From contig JXTC01000334.1 in the NCBI GenBank assembly GCA_002914845.1, positions 64,468-128,467 on the forward strand: a DNA stretch of 64,000 nucleotides, in the 5' to 3' direction. Each line of letters starts with the position of its first letter. Positions within the stretch are counted from its first letter, which is position 1. A program made the position numbers and the translations under genes. The notes beneath the pieces are model-generated. The model saw nothing but the letters and a program-made list of their open reading frames with translations. It was not told the origin of the DNA and did not search any database. This stretch comes from Trema orientale. Taxonomy: Eukaryota; Streptophyta; Magnoliopsida; Rosales; Cannabaceae. Below, one piece after another: positions 49,215 through 62,099 of this stretch.

Positions 49215-50764
49215 TATTATCCAAAGATTAGCTAATTAAAGAGGAAGGTGAATTGGGTTTTAAAAACTTTTGTAAACTTTTCGAATTAAACAATTAAAAT
49301 ATGCAAGCAATGAATGAAAAAAGTAAAAATAGCAAATAACTAAGCACAATCTCAAAGTAAATAAATAAAAAAGACAGGGGATAGAGAAAGTGAAAACGCT
49401 ATTTTTACGATATTCGATAAACACAACGGTTTGCCTACTATCGGATCAAGATTATGGGCTTAACCAACCCTTATACAAACTGAGTGAATTCTTCTTAGGC
49501 ACACCCTAGCCTTTACAATGGTCTTGACTCCAGCTCTATTACACCTAATCTTGGATTTTTTAGGCTCCAGTGCTAACCTCACCTATACAGATTGTTTAGA
49601 CAATGGTGTCAACCTCATCAACTCATGAGTTATTTAGACTCCGGTAGAAACTTCAACTGTACACAGGTTTTTTATGACAATGGTGCTACCTCACCTCAAC
49701 TCAAATAGTTTTCAATAAACAAGAATGAACATACTCAATAACTCTCCTCACAAAAGTAATGAATACAATTTTGGCTTAGGAGATTTGAGAACAATGCATA
49801 ATGGATGCTCTGAGATTGGCTCAATATAATTTGAAAGTATAATTAATGTGAAAACAGGCTAAAACACTTTGAGAGTAGATGGATATCAATTTAGGTTCAT
49901 GCTCTTATCTTAAATTCCATCAAATGAGGTTTTATATATAGATATCCAAGAAAACTGACAGTTTATAGTCGTTATTTGCTCTTTGTGGCCATTCTGGTCG
50001 ATAAAATATATAGTTCTAGGAGCCGACAGCTTCCAACGGTCATATTTTTTGGCCTGCTGATAACTCCGGTCGACCAGCCAACTTTAATAGGTTTCTATTT
50101 TCGTCGTTTTTCAGATTCTGACAAGATATTTGATATTTTTCAAATTCAAACTTCCAAATTTGTTTTGAACACTTTAAAGCATAGAAAATCAATTTAAAAA
50201 GAATCTTTTCGGTATTATAAACTTGTTTTGGTTTCTCAAAAGTATTTTAGCAAAATGTCAATCCCAAAACATAGTTTTATTTAGAAATAAAAAATCTCCT
50301 TTTAGCCCTTGTCAAAAAATCATTATTTCAAATATATTTATAACTTATTTAAATTTAAGAAATCATGTATTAAAGAATATTTTTCCCATCTAAATAAATC
50401 ATTGTTTTCTATTTTTAAACTTCTAAAATAAAATAATCATTTTAAAATTAAGATAGTTTGAAAATTCTTTTGAAAGAATGAGCCAATGCAAAGAAAATCT
50501 GTGTGCAATGAACTAAATCAAATACAAGACTAAGTATGAAATATACCCTATCTAAACACGGTCTTGTATCTTGATTGTCCATCTTCAAGCTTGATTCTAA
50601 TAAGTCCAATATGCATCCATCTTTAAGTTTGATTTCTTGATCAACTTGAGTTAGAACTTTAAAACCATTTCACTACACACTCAAGATAAATCATTAGTAC
50701 TAAATTAAATGTTTGTTATCTTCAAAATAAAAGTGAGTAAGATTGAAACCCTAATTTCTCAACA
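49215..50764 (-). repeat. Solo LTR of a SIRE-type element
   Basis: On the minus strand it begins TGTTGAGAAATTAGGG and ends TTAGCTAATCTTTGGATAATA, matching the 5' and 3' ends of the LTRs at 16453 and 24508. In the middle the AACAATCTGTATAGGTGAGG and GTAATAGAGCTGGAGTCAAG words of those LTRs recur. ATTGA (49210-49214) and ACTGA (50765-50769) form a target duplication with one mismatch. No internal region remains, so it arose by LTR-LTR recombination. Confidence 0.75.
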
Positions 50765-50969
50765 ACTGATATTGTTACTACAATCTTTGTAAATATCTCG
50801 ATATTAGATCATTTTTTACCGATATCTATATTTCCATGTTCTTGTTGACATTTTATCAATATTTTACGAATACACAGGAAAAAATATCTTTCTCTCCAAT
50901 ATCCATGTCGACACTTCAAAAAATAAATAATGTTGCGACAATATCGACAAATATTGCAACATTTCTATT

Positions 50970-52640
50970 TTTCTCTTTTTACTTCTCTAATTTCTTTGTT
51001 CTCTTTTTTCTTAATTTATTGAGTTTGCTTGGTTATTTTTAAAGTTATTTAATAGCTATAGAGATGTCCATTGTTTGTAATTTGAATCTTTTTTGTATTA
51101 AATAAATTTTGTCGACTTGCTAATCAAAAAAATAAAATGTTCCACCAAATTATTTATATTATATATATATATTTAAAAAAAGCTCTCTTTGGAGAATTGC
51201 CTAAGGCCACAAAAATGTTTGAGTCGGCTTTGTTTATAATTTTGTAAGAATTTCAAATATTAGAATATTAATTTGCACAAATTGAAAAATTAGGTTAATT
51301 TTTACCCCAAAAAAAAAAGATTAACGTCATGATATTTTTTGTGTCATTATTCCATTTCTAATTTATAAAGTTCACAGTATTTCCACAAAATGACAATTAA
51401 AGAAAAGAAATACATAATAAAAGTACGACTACAGTAATTCGTGCTTGTCATTAGAAGTTAGCAATCCAAAATACTCTAAAAAAATAAAAATTCTTATTCT
51501 TATTCTGTTAAGACTAGTCCGTTGAATGTTATCCTCCATAGCGAAAACATTCATGACAATTTGATGAAGTTATCAAAACACTTGCATAGCTTCGTGACCA
51601 AAGTTATTAGTCGTGAATAATACATCCAATTGCAGATATATTTTTTTTTCGCTGCCATAGGATTGTTGCTGAATAAATGTACTAGCTAGCTAGAAAAATA
51701 TTTATTTCCTATAATTCTTTGTAGTTGGTGAGTCATAACTGGCATAATTCTGCAACATATAAAAGGACTACTTGTGGTTTTGGTATGTTCATATCTCATG
51801 CATGACCAAGACGCATACGTTGATAATAGTACTTATTATTGCATTTATGAGGTTTACCGAAAATAAGAAATACAAGAATTATAACAATTTTAATTTTGAA
51901 ATTAACTAATAACAACATAAAACTGCCAACTACCACTATTCCCCAAAAGTAGTTTAGTTTTATTTTCATTGCAACAATTCTATCTGACATTATAAACTTT
52001 GAGCACCATTGTCTTGTTTATCTAATAAAGTTGAATCAATGTCGGACCTTTTAACTATCACATGGTTTTTCTTGTGAGAAATTCTATTGAAGATATGATT
52101 CTAGCTAATTAAGTTACCAAAATGGTAAAAATCACAAATTTCTCATGGCTTTTCAAGCTACTACTTAAATTCATGCTTCAAATTTATGACATATTTGTAT
52201 CTTTACTCAGTGGTTACAAACATTTGGAGATTCAAACTAGCTCAGTGCCACTTACTCTCCTATGTTAAATTACCAATTATCTTAAAAGCTTATACTACTA
52301 GCCTAAACTATTAGGAAGTGGTCAATTTTTCAGTTTTTATGTTACTACCACTCGTAATACTTAAGAAACCCAGACTCATACCATACATATGGGGTCTCCA
52401 CAAAATTTACACAAACACCAAACGATTTTTTTCATAAGATTATGAGTAATACTTTGGCTCCTAGCCTTGGCAGTCTCTTGATACAGGCCACAGAAGATAA
52501 AGGTGGCTTGTTTTGGAGATGTTGACGTTTCATAAATTTCCCGTGAAGCACACAACTGTCCCAAAAATAATGCCACTAAATAAGTCACCATATTCTCAAA
52601 GCTTGTCTCTCCAAAACAATGCACTAGTCTCCCTAGCACA
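50970..52640. other. Spacer downstream of the SPARK gene
   Basis: AT-rich; I see no gene. An 87-codon open frame at 52639-52376 (minus) has no motif I recognise. Confidence 0.45.
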
Positions 52641-52901
52641 TGTTATCTGAGGCCCACAAAAAGAAAAATAAATAAATAAATGTTTTAAAATAAAATTCTT
52701 GGACTCAACTTTGATCCTAAAATCTTCTCTCTGCTCATAAAGAACAAACAAAATCTTAAAATACCAATGCAAATGGGGAAATGGGCATTTCATAACACAA
52801 AGAACAGGTACAGAGTACAAAAAAAACAATCTACACAATGCCATTGCTTTTTTTTTTCTTTTTTAAATATATGATTGCTCTAGTTGGTGACTAGACTAAT
52901 T

Positions 52902-55021
52902 CTAGAATGATATTGCAGCAAAATGCATATAATACAAGAATGAAATCAATGCAATGCAAAGAGATATGGGCAATGCTCCAAGGACAGTGGAAGAGGACTG
53001 ATCTGATATTTCAGAAGAATCAACGGCCAGAGGCATTCCATCACTGGTGAGAGCGCAAGAGTGAGGATGATCAGAGCCGTCGGTGCTCATCATGATCGCC
53101 CTTATGACCGCAGAAACCGTGTGCATGTAAGCCGTCCGATTCTTGGCAAGGAGCCATGTCAGACCCATTAGCTCACAGTCCTTGTTGTGCATTTTGGTGG
53201 TCCTGTCGTCAGTTTTGCTTGTGTTCAAAGCTTTGTTGTTGTTGAGCTGCATAATATTTATTTGAACCAAATCAGAGTTCAACCATATGAGGAAGAGGTC
53301 ACATAAATGGAAACTTATAGCAAAAGCACGAGTTTGGTACTTTTAAGATTTAATAAGCTATTAGTTAATGTAACAGGTGGAACATCAAATCAAAATCTGC
53401 CTAATAAGCACCTCAAGCCTTGACTAACCAGCGAAAGCTCAGCCAACAGTCATAGTGAACCAGAGAATATTCTAACCATAACCCCCAACAAAATGTAGTT
53501 TGGGGGAAATCTAATATTTTTTTAAAGGTTTGGTTAGCAATTAAAGGCACTTTGTCAACTAAATATTAAAAAAAAAAAAACTCCCATTTAGGGACTTGTA
53601 ATGTGATATGTTATAAGTTTTGGTGGTTTTCTTGTGACAAAGTTGGTAAATAAAGAATATAAACATGACAAAGGACAATGATATATGTTAATTGTAAACT
53701 AATCAAACTCAAAACTTTTGGCTATTACAAAAAAAAAGAAATGGGCTTTTCTTTTTTTGTCTGGAATATTATGAAAATGACTTGTATGGGCAATAAAAAG
53801 ACATTGGAGTAGTGAAGTTTTATCTTGATAGCCGGGCATGAATCGATTAGGACCAGTGTTTATACTTTATATCCGGTCGATAGGTAAAAGAAACAGTGTT
53901 TTTGGCCTATTCATGAATGCCACTCCCACCCGCGTTTTGGCGCGTTAAGTAACCAGTTGTCTGAAAAATAAACAAATAAATAAATAAACTAAATCTCTAG
54001 TGGGAAAACAATTCAAAGCTGTTTTTGTTTATAACACACTCGCTTTACGGGAGCGTATTGAATTAAGGCGCTAATCCAAATGAGTTTAAAAACTAAAAGA
54101 ATCATAGAAAAAAGGATTAAAGAAAAAGAGAGAGAGAGAGAGAAAAAAGCAAGAACAAACTTTCCCAATTACCAAACAAGAAATTGGAGGTAGAAGAAAA
54201 TACCCAGAACAAACCCTAACCAAAATTCCCATTTCTTCTTCACAATTAATTTTCCACTACCCATTAAAGAATAACATAAATTAAAACAATTCTCTAGAAA
54301 ACTGTGGAGGAATGGAAATTGAACTCACCAAATGAAGCGTGTTCAAGCACTTGGAGCAGCCGCCGAGACCAGGAAAGCCGTTCACGTCGCGGCTACTGCT
54401 CAAGCAGTCCCTCTCCAGTCTCCTCACTCTCTTGTCCCCTTTCACCATTCCCCCTGGGGACGCCGAAAACGCCTCGGGGCAGCTCAAGGGGTGCAGTCTG
54501 ATCCCGCAGTAGCAGTAGACGACGTCGCACGTCTCGTTCGGCCCCGCCAGCTCGATCCCTCTCCCCCTCAGCGCCCTCTCCACCTCCCCCACGCACGTCT
54601 CCGAGTCGTCCGGCAGCATCGGCAGGTCGTACGACGTCGTGTTGGCGCCACGGCCCGGGCCCGTCCCGGCCGCCGGAGTCGGAGCCTTGCCGCCGGCCCG
54701 GCTTCCCAGCGCGGTGGCCGAGTAGGCGGCGTAGAGCCACGAGGCCAGAACGGGGCAGCACCGGCCTCGCCGGAGCTCCCCGCCGGCGCCGCCGCACGCC
54801 GTCTTGATCCCGTGGTAGAATTGCTCCGGCAGGTCCAGCCGGCATCCGGCCACGTCGGATTGCTCCGGGAAGGCCGGGATTGTCGCCGGCGGAGATGGGT
54901 TGGTGACGAAAGGCTGGACCGTCACCGGGTCGGGCTCCGGGTCAGAGGCGGGTAGGCCCGGGTAGCCGGGGAGGGAAATGAGGAAAAAAAAAGTGAAGAG
55001 GGATGTTTGGATAGGGGACAT
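52902..55021 (-). CDS. GPI-anchored SPARK-domain protein (At4g28100-like)
   Basis: Two exons, 55021-54329 (231 codons) and 53246-52902 (114 codons plus stop), join in phase 0 across TTG|GTGAGT and ATGCAG|CTC, giving 345 residues. Residues 1-25 form a signal peptide (SLFTFFFLISLPGYP). A Pro-rich linker leads to the SPARK domain: CRLDLPEQFYHG, CCPVLASWLYAAYSATAL, TCDVVYCYCGIRLHPLSCP, GCSKCLNTLHL, KDCELMGLTWLLAKNRTAYM. The C-terminus (about 315-345) is a hydrophobic GPI-attachment tail. Cell-surface location follows; biochemical role is unknown, though SPARK domains occur in some receptor kinases. Exon 1 is very GC-rich and has a Gly/Pro/Ala insert (about 105-128). Closest relative recalled is an uncharacterised Arabidopsis GPI-anchored protein. 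Confidence 0.92.
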
Positions 55022-55310
55022 TGGGAGTTAGAGAGAGAGAGAGAGGGAAAGGGAATGGAAAATGTTGGGAGTGGGGGGAATGGGAATGGGAATGAGATTC
55101 AGGTGATTGGGTTTGGGGTTTGAGCAAGACAAGGGAATGAGTGTGATAAATCAGGTGAAGGGGAGGCTGTGGTGGGTGTTGTGTTGGGGGTTGGTTGGAG
55201 CAAATGTGGGGGGGGGGGGGGGGAGAAAAAGGAAAAGGAGAAAAGGGGGTGGTGGGGTTGAGTCTATAGTTTGGCTTGTTTGCTAGTTTGGGTCTCGGAT
55301 GGATCACAAA
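55022..55310 (-). promoter_or_regulatory. 5' leader and proximal promoter of the SPARK gene
   Basis: Strong strand bias: CT-rich on the gene strand just before the ATG (GA tract 55030-55046 on plus), then a 16-bp G run at 55208-55223 on plus. The open frame across this region (55307-54942) is a by-product of the C-rich composition. Confidence 0.4.
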
Positions 55311-58300
55311 GTGGCCAAAGCTCTATATAGCTAGAGTGGGGATTAGTAAATAGTATCATGACCAAATCATTTCTAGGAAAAATTAAGTTTGCTTTACGAG
55401 GTATGTAAAGACATTAGCTACTAAGTCGTGTATATATTCTACCTATAGCTATGTGAGCATGTAGATGTATGTATTCTACTAAGTGTAGGCGCGTAAGTCA
55501 TGAGCTCAAAGTGGATCCTCAGTACATGAGCAACTCACTTAAACATAAATTCATATACTACCTGGGATTACAAAGTCTCTCTAGATAATTTGCGCCACTT
55601 TCTACTTTTACATTACATTTTTTTTCCCAGCAAAAAAGAATAGATAATTTCTCTTCTTAATTTTTCGTACGGAAGAAAAGAGGAAATGATGGATGAAATT
55701 CGTTGGTGGAACCTGAAGCCCACTTTTTACCCACATAATTTTTTTTTTCAACAAATAAGAAAGACTATCTCCCTCTTTAATTTTTTGTATTAAAGAAAAG
55801 GAAAGGACTAAGGCATATTTTGGATTGATTCGAAAGTTGCTTTTAGTTTTTAAAAGTGGTAAGAGAAGAAAGACGTGTTTGGTTAATTTTTGCTTTTGAT
55901 TAGTAGATTTTAAAAGTAATTGTATAATAATTATTTTAAGTAGAATTTGAGAAACAAGACAAGAGTGGTTTTCAAAACTAATTTTGTTGCCATAATATAG
56001 AGACTTTTTAATACAAAAACTCCCTAAACTTGAAGCAATTTAGTAATATAAATCTTGAACTCTATTTTTTAGAGCAAAACACCCAAATGTCCCCTACTAT
56101 TAGTTCTGTTAAAAAAGAAATGTGTTTATATTAGTTTTTTTTATTTTTTATGATTAAGTCTCCATTTTTTTATTTTGTAGTTTTTGGATACTCATTCTTG
56201 TAGATTATTGTTTCACGTTAATTCTTTTTAATCTTTTCTATCCAAAATTGTCGTTAATTAGCACTTGTCCACACTTGCCCAAAACGTGCTCATCTCAGTA
56301 TGGATAAAATTGAAAACAAAGAGAAATTTTTTTTTTTTTTTAAAAAGAGTTGGGGGTTTTCGTTTTCATTCAAGATGGATGTAAGAAATTAGAAAATTTT
56401 ATATGGTTTTTTCTCAAAATTACTTCTTACTCACAGCATAGCTGCTGCACAACACAACAATATCAAATTGTCCCTAAAATGATACTAGTTGGTGGAATCT
56501 CAAGCGTACCTTACTGAATGAATGGATTTGGGGAGAGAGAAATGGAATGAAAGGGAGGGGTAGGCGATTAATGGATAGATATGGGATAGGATGTGAATGT
56601 TTAGTCGGAAAAAATTTAAGAATAAAGGGATTAAGCAATGCATTTCAAATACTCAATTCAACTAGTTTTCAATCCCCTCCGAATTCAAGAGATTTTAGGA
56701 AAGAATTTCACCCTCAAGTAATAGAATAGTTATTTTTCCTTCCTCGCATCATCTCTTTCTCTAGATATCTCTTTTTTTTTTTTTTTACCTTCTTTTCCCA
56801 CATTACAAAAAATCTTACTTTTAGTCACAATACAATTTGTGATTAAAAGTGAAAATTTCTTAACTAAAAGAATGTCGTCATTATTATGTTGTGACTAAAA
56901 AGTTCATGTTAAAAGTTTGTCACAACCACTTTCATTATAATATATAAAAAGTTATCTATAAGTATATTAGTGACAAGTTGTTACTAAATACTATTTTTTA
57001 TTTACAAAATTTTTTTAATTATGATTAAATGCTATTTTCACCAACATTAAAGAGTGACTTTTTTTTAGGGCTAAATATAACCTAAAAGATTACTCTAATA
57101 TCTAATTAATTGAGTACCTAGCTATAAACTTTCATCATTATTAATTTGAAGTGAAATGAAATTAGTAGGTGGAATCTCAAAGCTCACCTTACAAGAGCCG
57201 GTACTCTACCTTAGGACTTTGGTACTTATAAACTTTCATCTTATTCGATTTTCATAAACGATGACAAAGGCCACAATTGGTCACTAATGGCCTAAGGGCT
57301 CGTTAGGCAACACTTTTACTTTGCTAGGAAAGAGTGGAGAATTACTAATTTGACTCACTTCCATGTAAGGCAAGTTCTTTGGTATGCGTCAGGCAGATTT
57401 TGATCATACATTAAAGTCTTCGCATTAAATAATGTGATTCAAAAGTATTGTATCGCGCACAAGTTGGGAGTAATAAATGTGGTGTTTTAGCTGTAGTGTG
57501 TCCAACATCTTAGTGTTCTGAAGGATATATAGAGAATATTGTTGTGTGCGGTTTGGGTGTGGTATGGTGAGAGAAAGGATTCGAAGTATGGTTTTAAGCA
57601 CATTTGTCAATTGCAACTTTTCCTTTTTTGCTTGGAAAAGAGGGATTAATTTAAACTTAGGACATTTATATATATTAGGAGAGTAGAATCTTTGCTCGCG
57701 TTTTATCTTTCGTCAAATTTATTAGAGTTTCAATAGATATAGCCAGAAATTAAAACTTGGCACTAATCTTTTTATAAACTAGGCGCATATGCTAAAAAAA
57801 TATTATACCTATGCTAAATATCGATCGAAGGATATAAAAGAAAAAGATGTAGATTTAGATGGGCCAAGTTTTTACATTAGTATGTTCAATCGTTAATTTG
57901 ATTAATTTATAATACTCTAGCTCGCATGCAAGTGTGTGACTCGCAAGTGTGCGTGTGTAAATGGATGGACTTCTCACAATTTCATAAATAACAAGACCAT
58001 ATATTCAAGAATGACATTGGTCATCACATATTGATATTGTATATTTTAAATTTTGTCACGGAAATCTAAATTTAAACTTATCTTATTTTTGTAGGCCAGT
58101 ACTCGACTTTGACAAGTGATATGGAGAAAAAACACAGCTCCATGTGCGGGATAACTAGGCCAATTTCCTTTGGCTCTTATCTCTGTCATGACTCTTAAAA
58201 CTCGCCGATATGATAGGTGGTAATACGCAAAGATTGTAATTTATTTTGCTCAAGTATTTACTAAGCTGTAATTTTGAACTGTAAAGAACACGGACATATG

Positions 58301-59200
58301 ACTAAATTTTCAATTGTTCACAAGTTTCATTATTGATGCTTGAACTTGAATATTGACATCGTAGCATTTAGAAGCAAACAAAGAAATAATTTTTATTTTT
58401 GTTATTTTATCTTGTTATATGTTCCTAAAGAGTGTGTCAAGCCCATAACTAAGTTGAGTGGTAGGGATCCATCACCACATGATAAGAAGTGAGTGATTGG
58501 AATTATATCAAATATTGTAGTTGTAACGGTCAACTACTATAGATTGACTATGAAAAAACATATAAAACACAAAAAAGAATAAAGAATAAAATAGTGTCTA
58601 GTTATGGATATAATGCTGATTATATTAATAGTAGTACTATTCATGTAACTCAATCTAGTCTTAGGGGGGAAAAAAATTGTTAACGAAATCTAGAAAATCC
58701 CAAATTCCCATGAAATTCCATAGTCAGAATGGGTAGTACCTATCCTCTCATATCTCAAGGCAAGAATAATAGAAGTCCGAGTTTCTAAATTTGACTATTT
58801 TAAGGGTTTAATTTGATAAACTGATGTAAATCATCTAGAGTTCCACACCTCAGCTTTTAGAGATTCTATTCTTCATCAGGGTTCCCACTAAGTATTTATT
58901 AATGATTTAGGGCAACTTTGGAGGGATCAAAGTTCTTAATTTTATGACTTTGGAGTGTATAACATGTATATTAGTCACAGCCCTCAAACCCACTTTAGTC
59001 ACATTTTCATTATTTTTTTACTTTTTGTTTTTTTTTTTTTTTTTTGGTACAAGGGAGTTTTGGGAGCTACTGCAATAAAAAGACAAGGGAAATTTTACTT
59101 TTTACTTTCTGTAAGTTCTGCATTACGTACACATATATAGGTGCTTTATTTTGTTTGATAGATGTACATCATATAAATGAATATGTATCCCTTCCATAAA
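55311..59200. other. Spacer, with a possible CACTA-type remnant
   Basis: No gene seen. At 56799 CACATTACAAAAAATCTTAC followed by TTTTAGTCACAA resembles the CACTACAAGAAA terminal end of En/Spm (CACTA) elements, and the next 200 bp repeat the GTGACTAAAA word in both orientations. No second terminus could be placed. Confidence 0.35.
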
Positions 59201-59215
59201 GTGACAAAAAGACTC

Positions 59216-59309
59216 TTGCCCATATTCTACTGTAGTAATATGTATATGTGTATGGGTCTACTTTGCCCATATTCTACTATAGTACTATGTATATGTGTAT
59301 GGGTCTACT
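59216..59309. repeat. 47-bp tandem duplication
   Basis: Units 59216-59262 and 59263-59309, both starting TTGCCCATATTCTACT and ending GTATATGTGTATGGGTCTAC then T, differ at very few bases, so the copy is recent. Confidence 0.85.
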
Positions 59310-59766
59310 TTTCAGGTGAATCGATCTTTATTGATGTGCTTCAAAAGTTTTTTCTATTTGCATGTTAATTCTTTAATTTTTTTTCAGTTTAGCCAATGGC
59401 AAACTTTGTTTGTACTTTGCTGTAAATATTAGATTGTTAGAGCAACTTATTTTACCAAAAATGCTATGCATAGCATGAAATCAAAATGAAAATCTGATTT
59501 TAGTGTCACGAATCACGTTCACAAATTGGTTCATCTCTAATTAGTTGGATTATATAGGATATAATTTGAGAGAATGAAATTAGACAAAATATTTTGAATT
59601 TGTAAATCAAACTCCAAAGATAGTAACAGCATTAGTAGGAACAAGAAACAATGATTGGATATTGTAGGACCGTATTGTCTTGAATTTTGATAATAAGTAG
59701 ATGCGATCGAGATTAATAAATAGTTGTTAACTAATTACCAACAAGAAAGATATAAGTAGATTATTA

Positions 59767-60528
59767 TTTTTTTTTTTTTGAAGGGGAGAAACTTTCATTA
59801 CCAATAAAATAATAGTACAATACTCATAAAAAAGATTTCGATTACAAATCAGACAACTGTAAAATACTTATTAAAGTTTACAGAAGAAATTCGTGCACTG
59901 GGATCTTGGCGAAATCGACCTGGGAGAAAGGGATTTATGTAGATCACCGTTGTTGTGCACTCCAATAGAGCTCTAAGCATCAGATGTTGACTCATTATGA
60001 CCCTCCACTCAATATATGTTGTTGGTGTCTCTCGCTTCATATCAAATAATCATAGGAGGGTAAATATTACCGTGCAAACTGTCCAGACAAATCTAGAAAA
60101 AAATTAAAAAAAAGGGATCCACATAATGAGATCCACCACAAACTACCATAGATGCAAATCTAGGTGGACTAAAATAACAACAACAAACAATAAACTACAC
60201 ATCACCACAAGAGAAACTGAAAGCTACACATACCACTGTAAATTAGGATTTGAGTGTATGAAGACCATCCTAATTGTAGATCTAGGTGAAAGATTATTTG
60301 ATAATAAAACTAAAAAAAAAAAAAAGCATAAAAAAATTGAGAAAAAATCCGTACCGGAAAAAGGTGATACCCCCTCTCCAGTAATGAGACACCTGTTAGC
60401 GGAGAAAGTGACAAGGAGTTGCCGTGGAAAAACTGATAACTGACGGAGGAAAACCACGGACTTGGTTTTAGAGAGAAGGCACCTTCTCTCTCTAAAACTA
60501 AGGAAAACCAAGAGACTGGCACTATTAT
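59767..60528 (-). mobile_element. Short retroposon with perfect 18-bp target duplication
   Basis: GATATAAGTAGATTATTA stands on both sides (59749-59766 and 60529-60546), without a mismatch. A T-run at the left end (59767-59780) is the poly(A) tail of a minus-strand element of about 760 bp. On the minus strand it begins ATAATAGTGCCAGTCTCTTG, followed by a CT-rich leader, and ends GGTAATGAAAGTTTCTCCCC then poly(A). No RT is present. It resembles a LINE with 5' leader and 3' end but no body, or a large non-autonomous retroposon. An open frame at 60511-60224 is possible but unrecognised. Confidence 0.75.
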
Positions 60529-60549
60529 GATATAAGTAGATTATTAATA

Positions 60550-62085
60550 TCGATCACAGCTATACATATCACTGGATGCAACAAATCAATTATAATCACA
60601 TCATAATCAAATAACTAAGAACACATAAATGTGGCAAACTGATGAAAATATACCAATTCATAAAATTAATTCACTACTCATAAAGCATTTTGATACATAC
60701 ATATCAACCGTGGAATTCTCTTATTGCCCATAAAAATATAGGTTAACCTTGAGAACTCCAACGAAAAGAAAGGAGAAAGAATATTCACCTTAAACTTAAA
60801 GGGCATGCTAAAACATGTAATAACATCTAACATATATATTCGCGAAAGCAATGAGACATGCACCGAAGTACGAGCTCGAGCCATAATGGATGGTGGGCTT
60901 GCACGCCTTCCCCCCAAAGCTGCTACTACTTCCAAATAGGAAAAGCCTGCTTTCTCTTTCTCGATCGCTTTCAAGCACCACACCTTTGCCAAAATACATA
61001 ATAGTTACCACTATTTCTCAGTCTTTAATCCATGTTTTTGTTAATGAATTCAATAAGAGGACATCCCTAGGTAAGCATGACGTATGCATTTGTGCTTCAC
61101 ATACTGGAAAATTATGCTGTATCCTTAATTAATCAATCTTAGAAAAGTATAGGTAGCAGAAGTAGTAGAATTTGATCAAAATCGAAAGGTTCACAAATAT
61201 TTACTACAGATTAAATTTTCCTTGGCAACAAAGTTTTACTTACTATTATCTGTAGACAGATGGACCAACAATAAGTTTGGTAAAGTATGTTTAATTTGTA
61301 AAGCCAACAATAGTATTGGTCCACTATAATTTTATGTATATGCACATGAGAGAGACGGCCACCAAAAGTATCATCAATTCAAATAAAGCATAATTAATTA
61401 AAGATTAATTGATGTAAAAGCTAGCTATTAGCTAAATCTAGATCTCAATTTCAATTATAGCAATTAGGAAAGTCAGAAGAGAACACTTCAAAAAAAAAGG
61501 AGGGTTACTTTTTCGATCGGTTTTACTTACATGCACAAATAAAAGTTTTAATTTTTAATTTTTTTTTGGATACTGTCATAATCCATTTGTACTCAGGTAG
61601 GGTTAACTACAAAAAGTTATTATAGATTATATCTTTTCTACAATTTTAACCCAATTTCTTAGTTTGTGCAAAATTATAGTTTAAAACTTCTGCAAATGTA
61701 TAATTTAAAATTTCTACACTAAAGATATTCATAGAATTCCTCATCCTATAGTCTAGGATTTTTTTCATTATGTTTCTAGGGTACTAATAGATTTGTTTTA
61801 AATTTTTATTGGACTAAAATCTTAATTTTATTCTCTCAATTCATGTCCAAGTCAATGAATCAACACATTGATGCCATATGCTGATAAATGAAAATGACGA
61901 GTTAAAAAACTGATTGGTAGTTTTAGATTTATGTGGCATCGATTTGTCAATTTGACATATGGGAGAATTTGGATTCTCAGCTTCTCTTTACTAATCAGTT
62001 GAACATAAATTTGGGATTCGTAATTATATCAAACACGAGAGGAAGGGACTGAAATTTGTTAGATCACCCATATAAGACAATGTTC
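60550..62085. other. Spacer
   Basis: A slightly GC-richer patch at 60850-61010 gives small open frames on both strands, none recognised. Otherwise AT-rich and featureless. Confidence 0.45.
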
Positions 62086-62099
62086 AAATTAATGGTATA

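Noticed and set aside
52376..52844. Minus-strand frames downstream of the SPARK gene
   Set aside because: No recognisable domain, AT-rich codons and position in the 3' flank; probably chance.
54332..54955. Long plus-strand frame (207 codons) opposite the SPARK gene, and a third frame at 54845-54393
   Set aside because: Both are shadows of the GC-rich exon. The minus frame has a signal peptide, conserved cysteines and correct splice borders; these have no recognisable domain.
60678..61132. Small overlapping frames in a GC-richer patch, possibly a small peptide gene
   Set aside because: Frames on both strands are of similar length, with no signal peptide, family motif or splice support.
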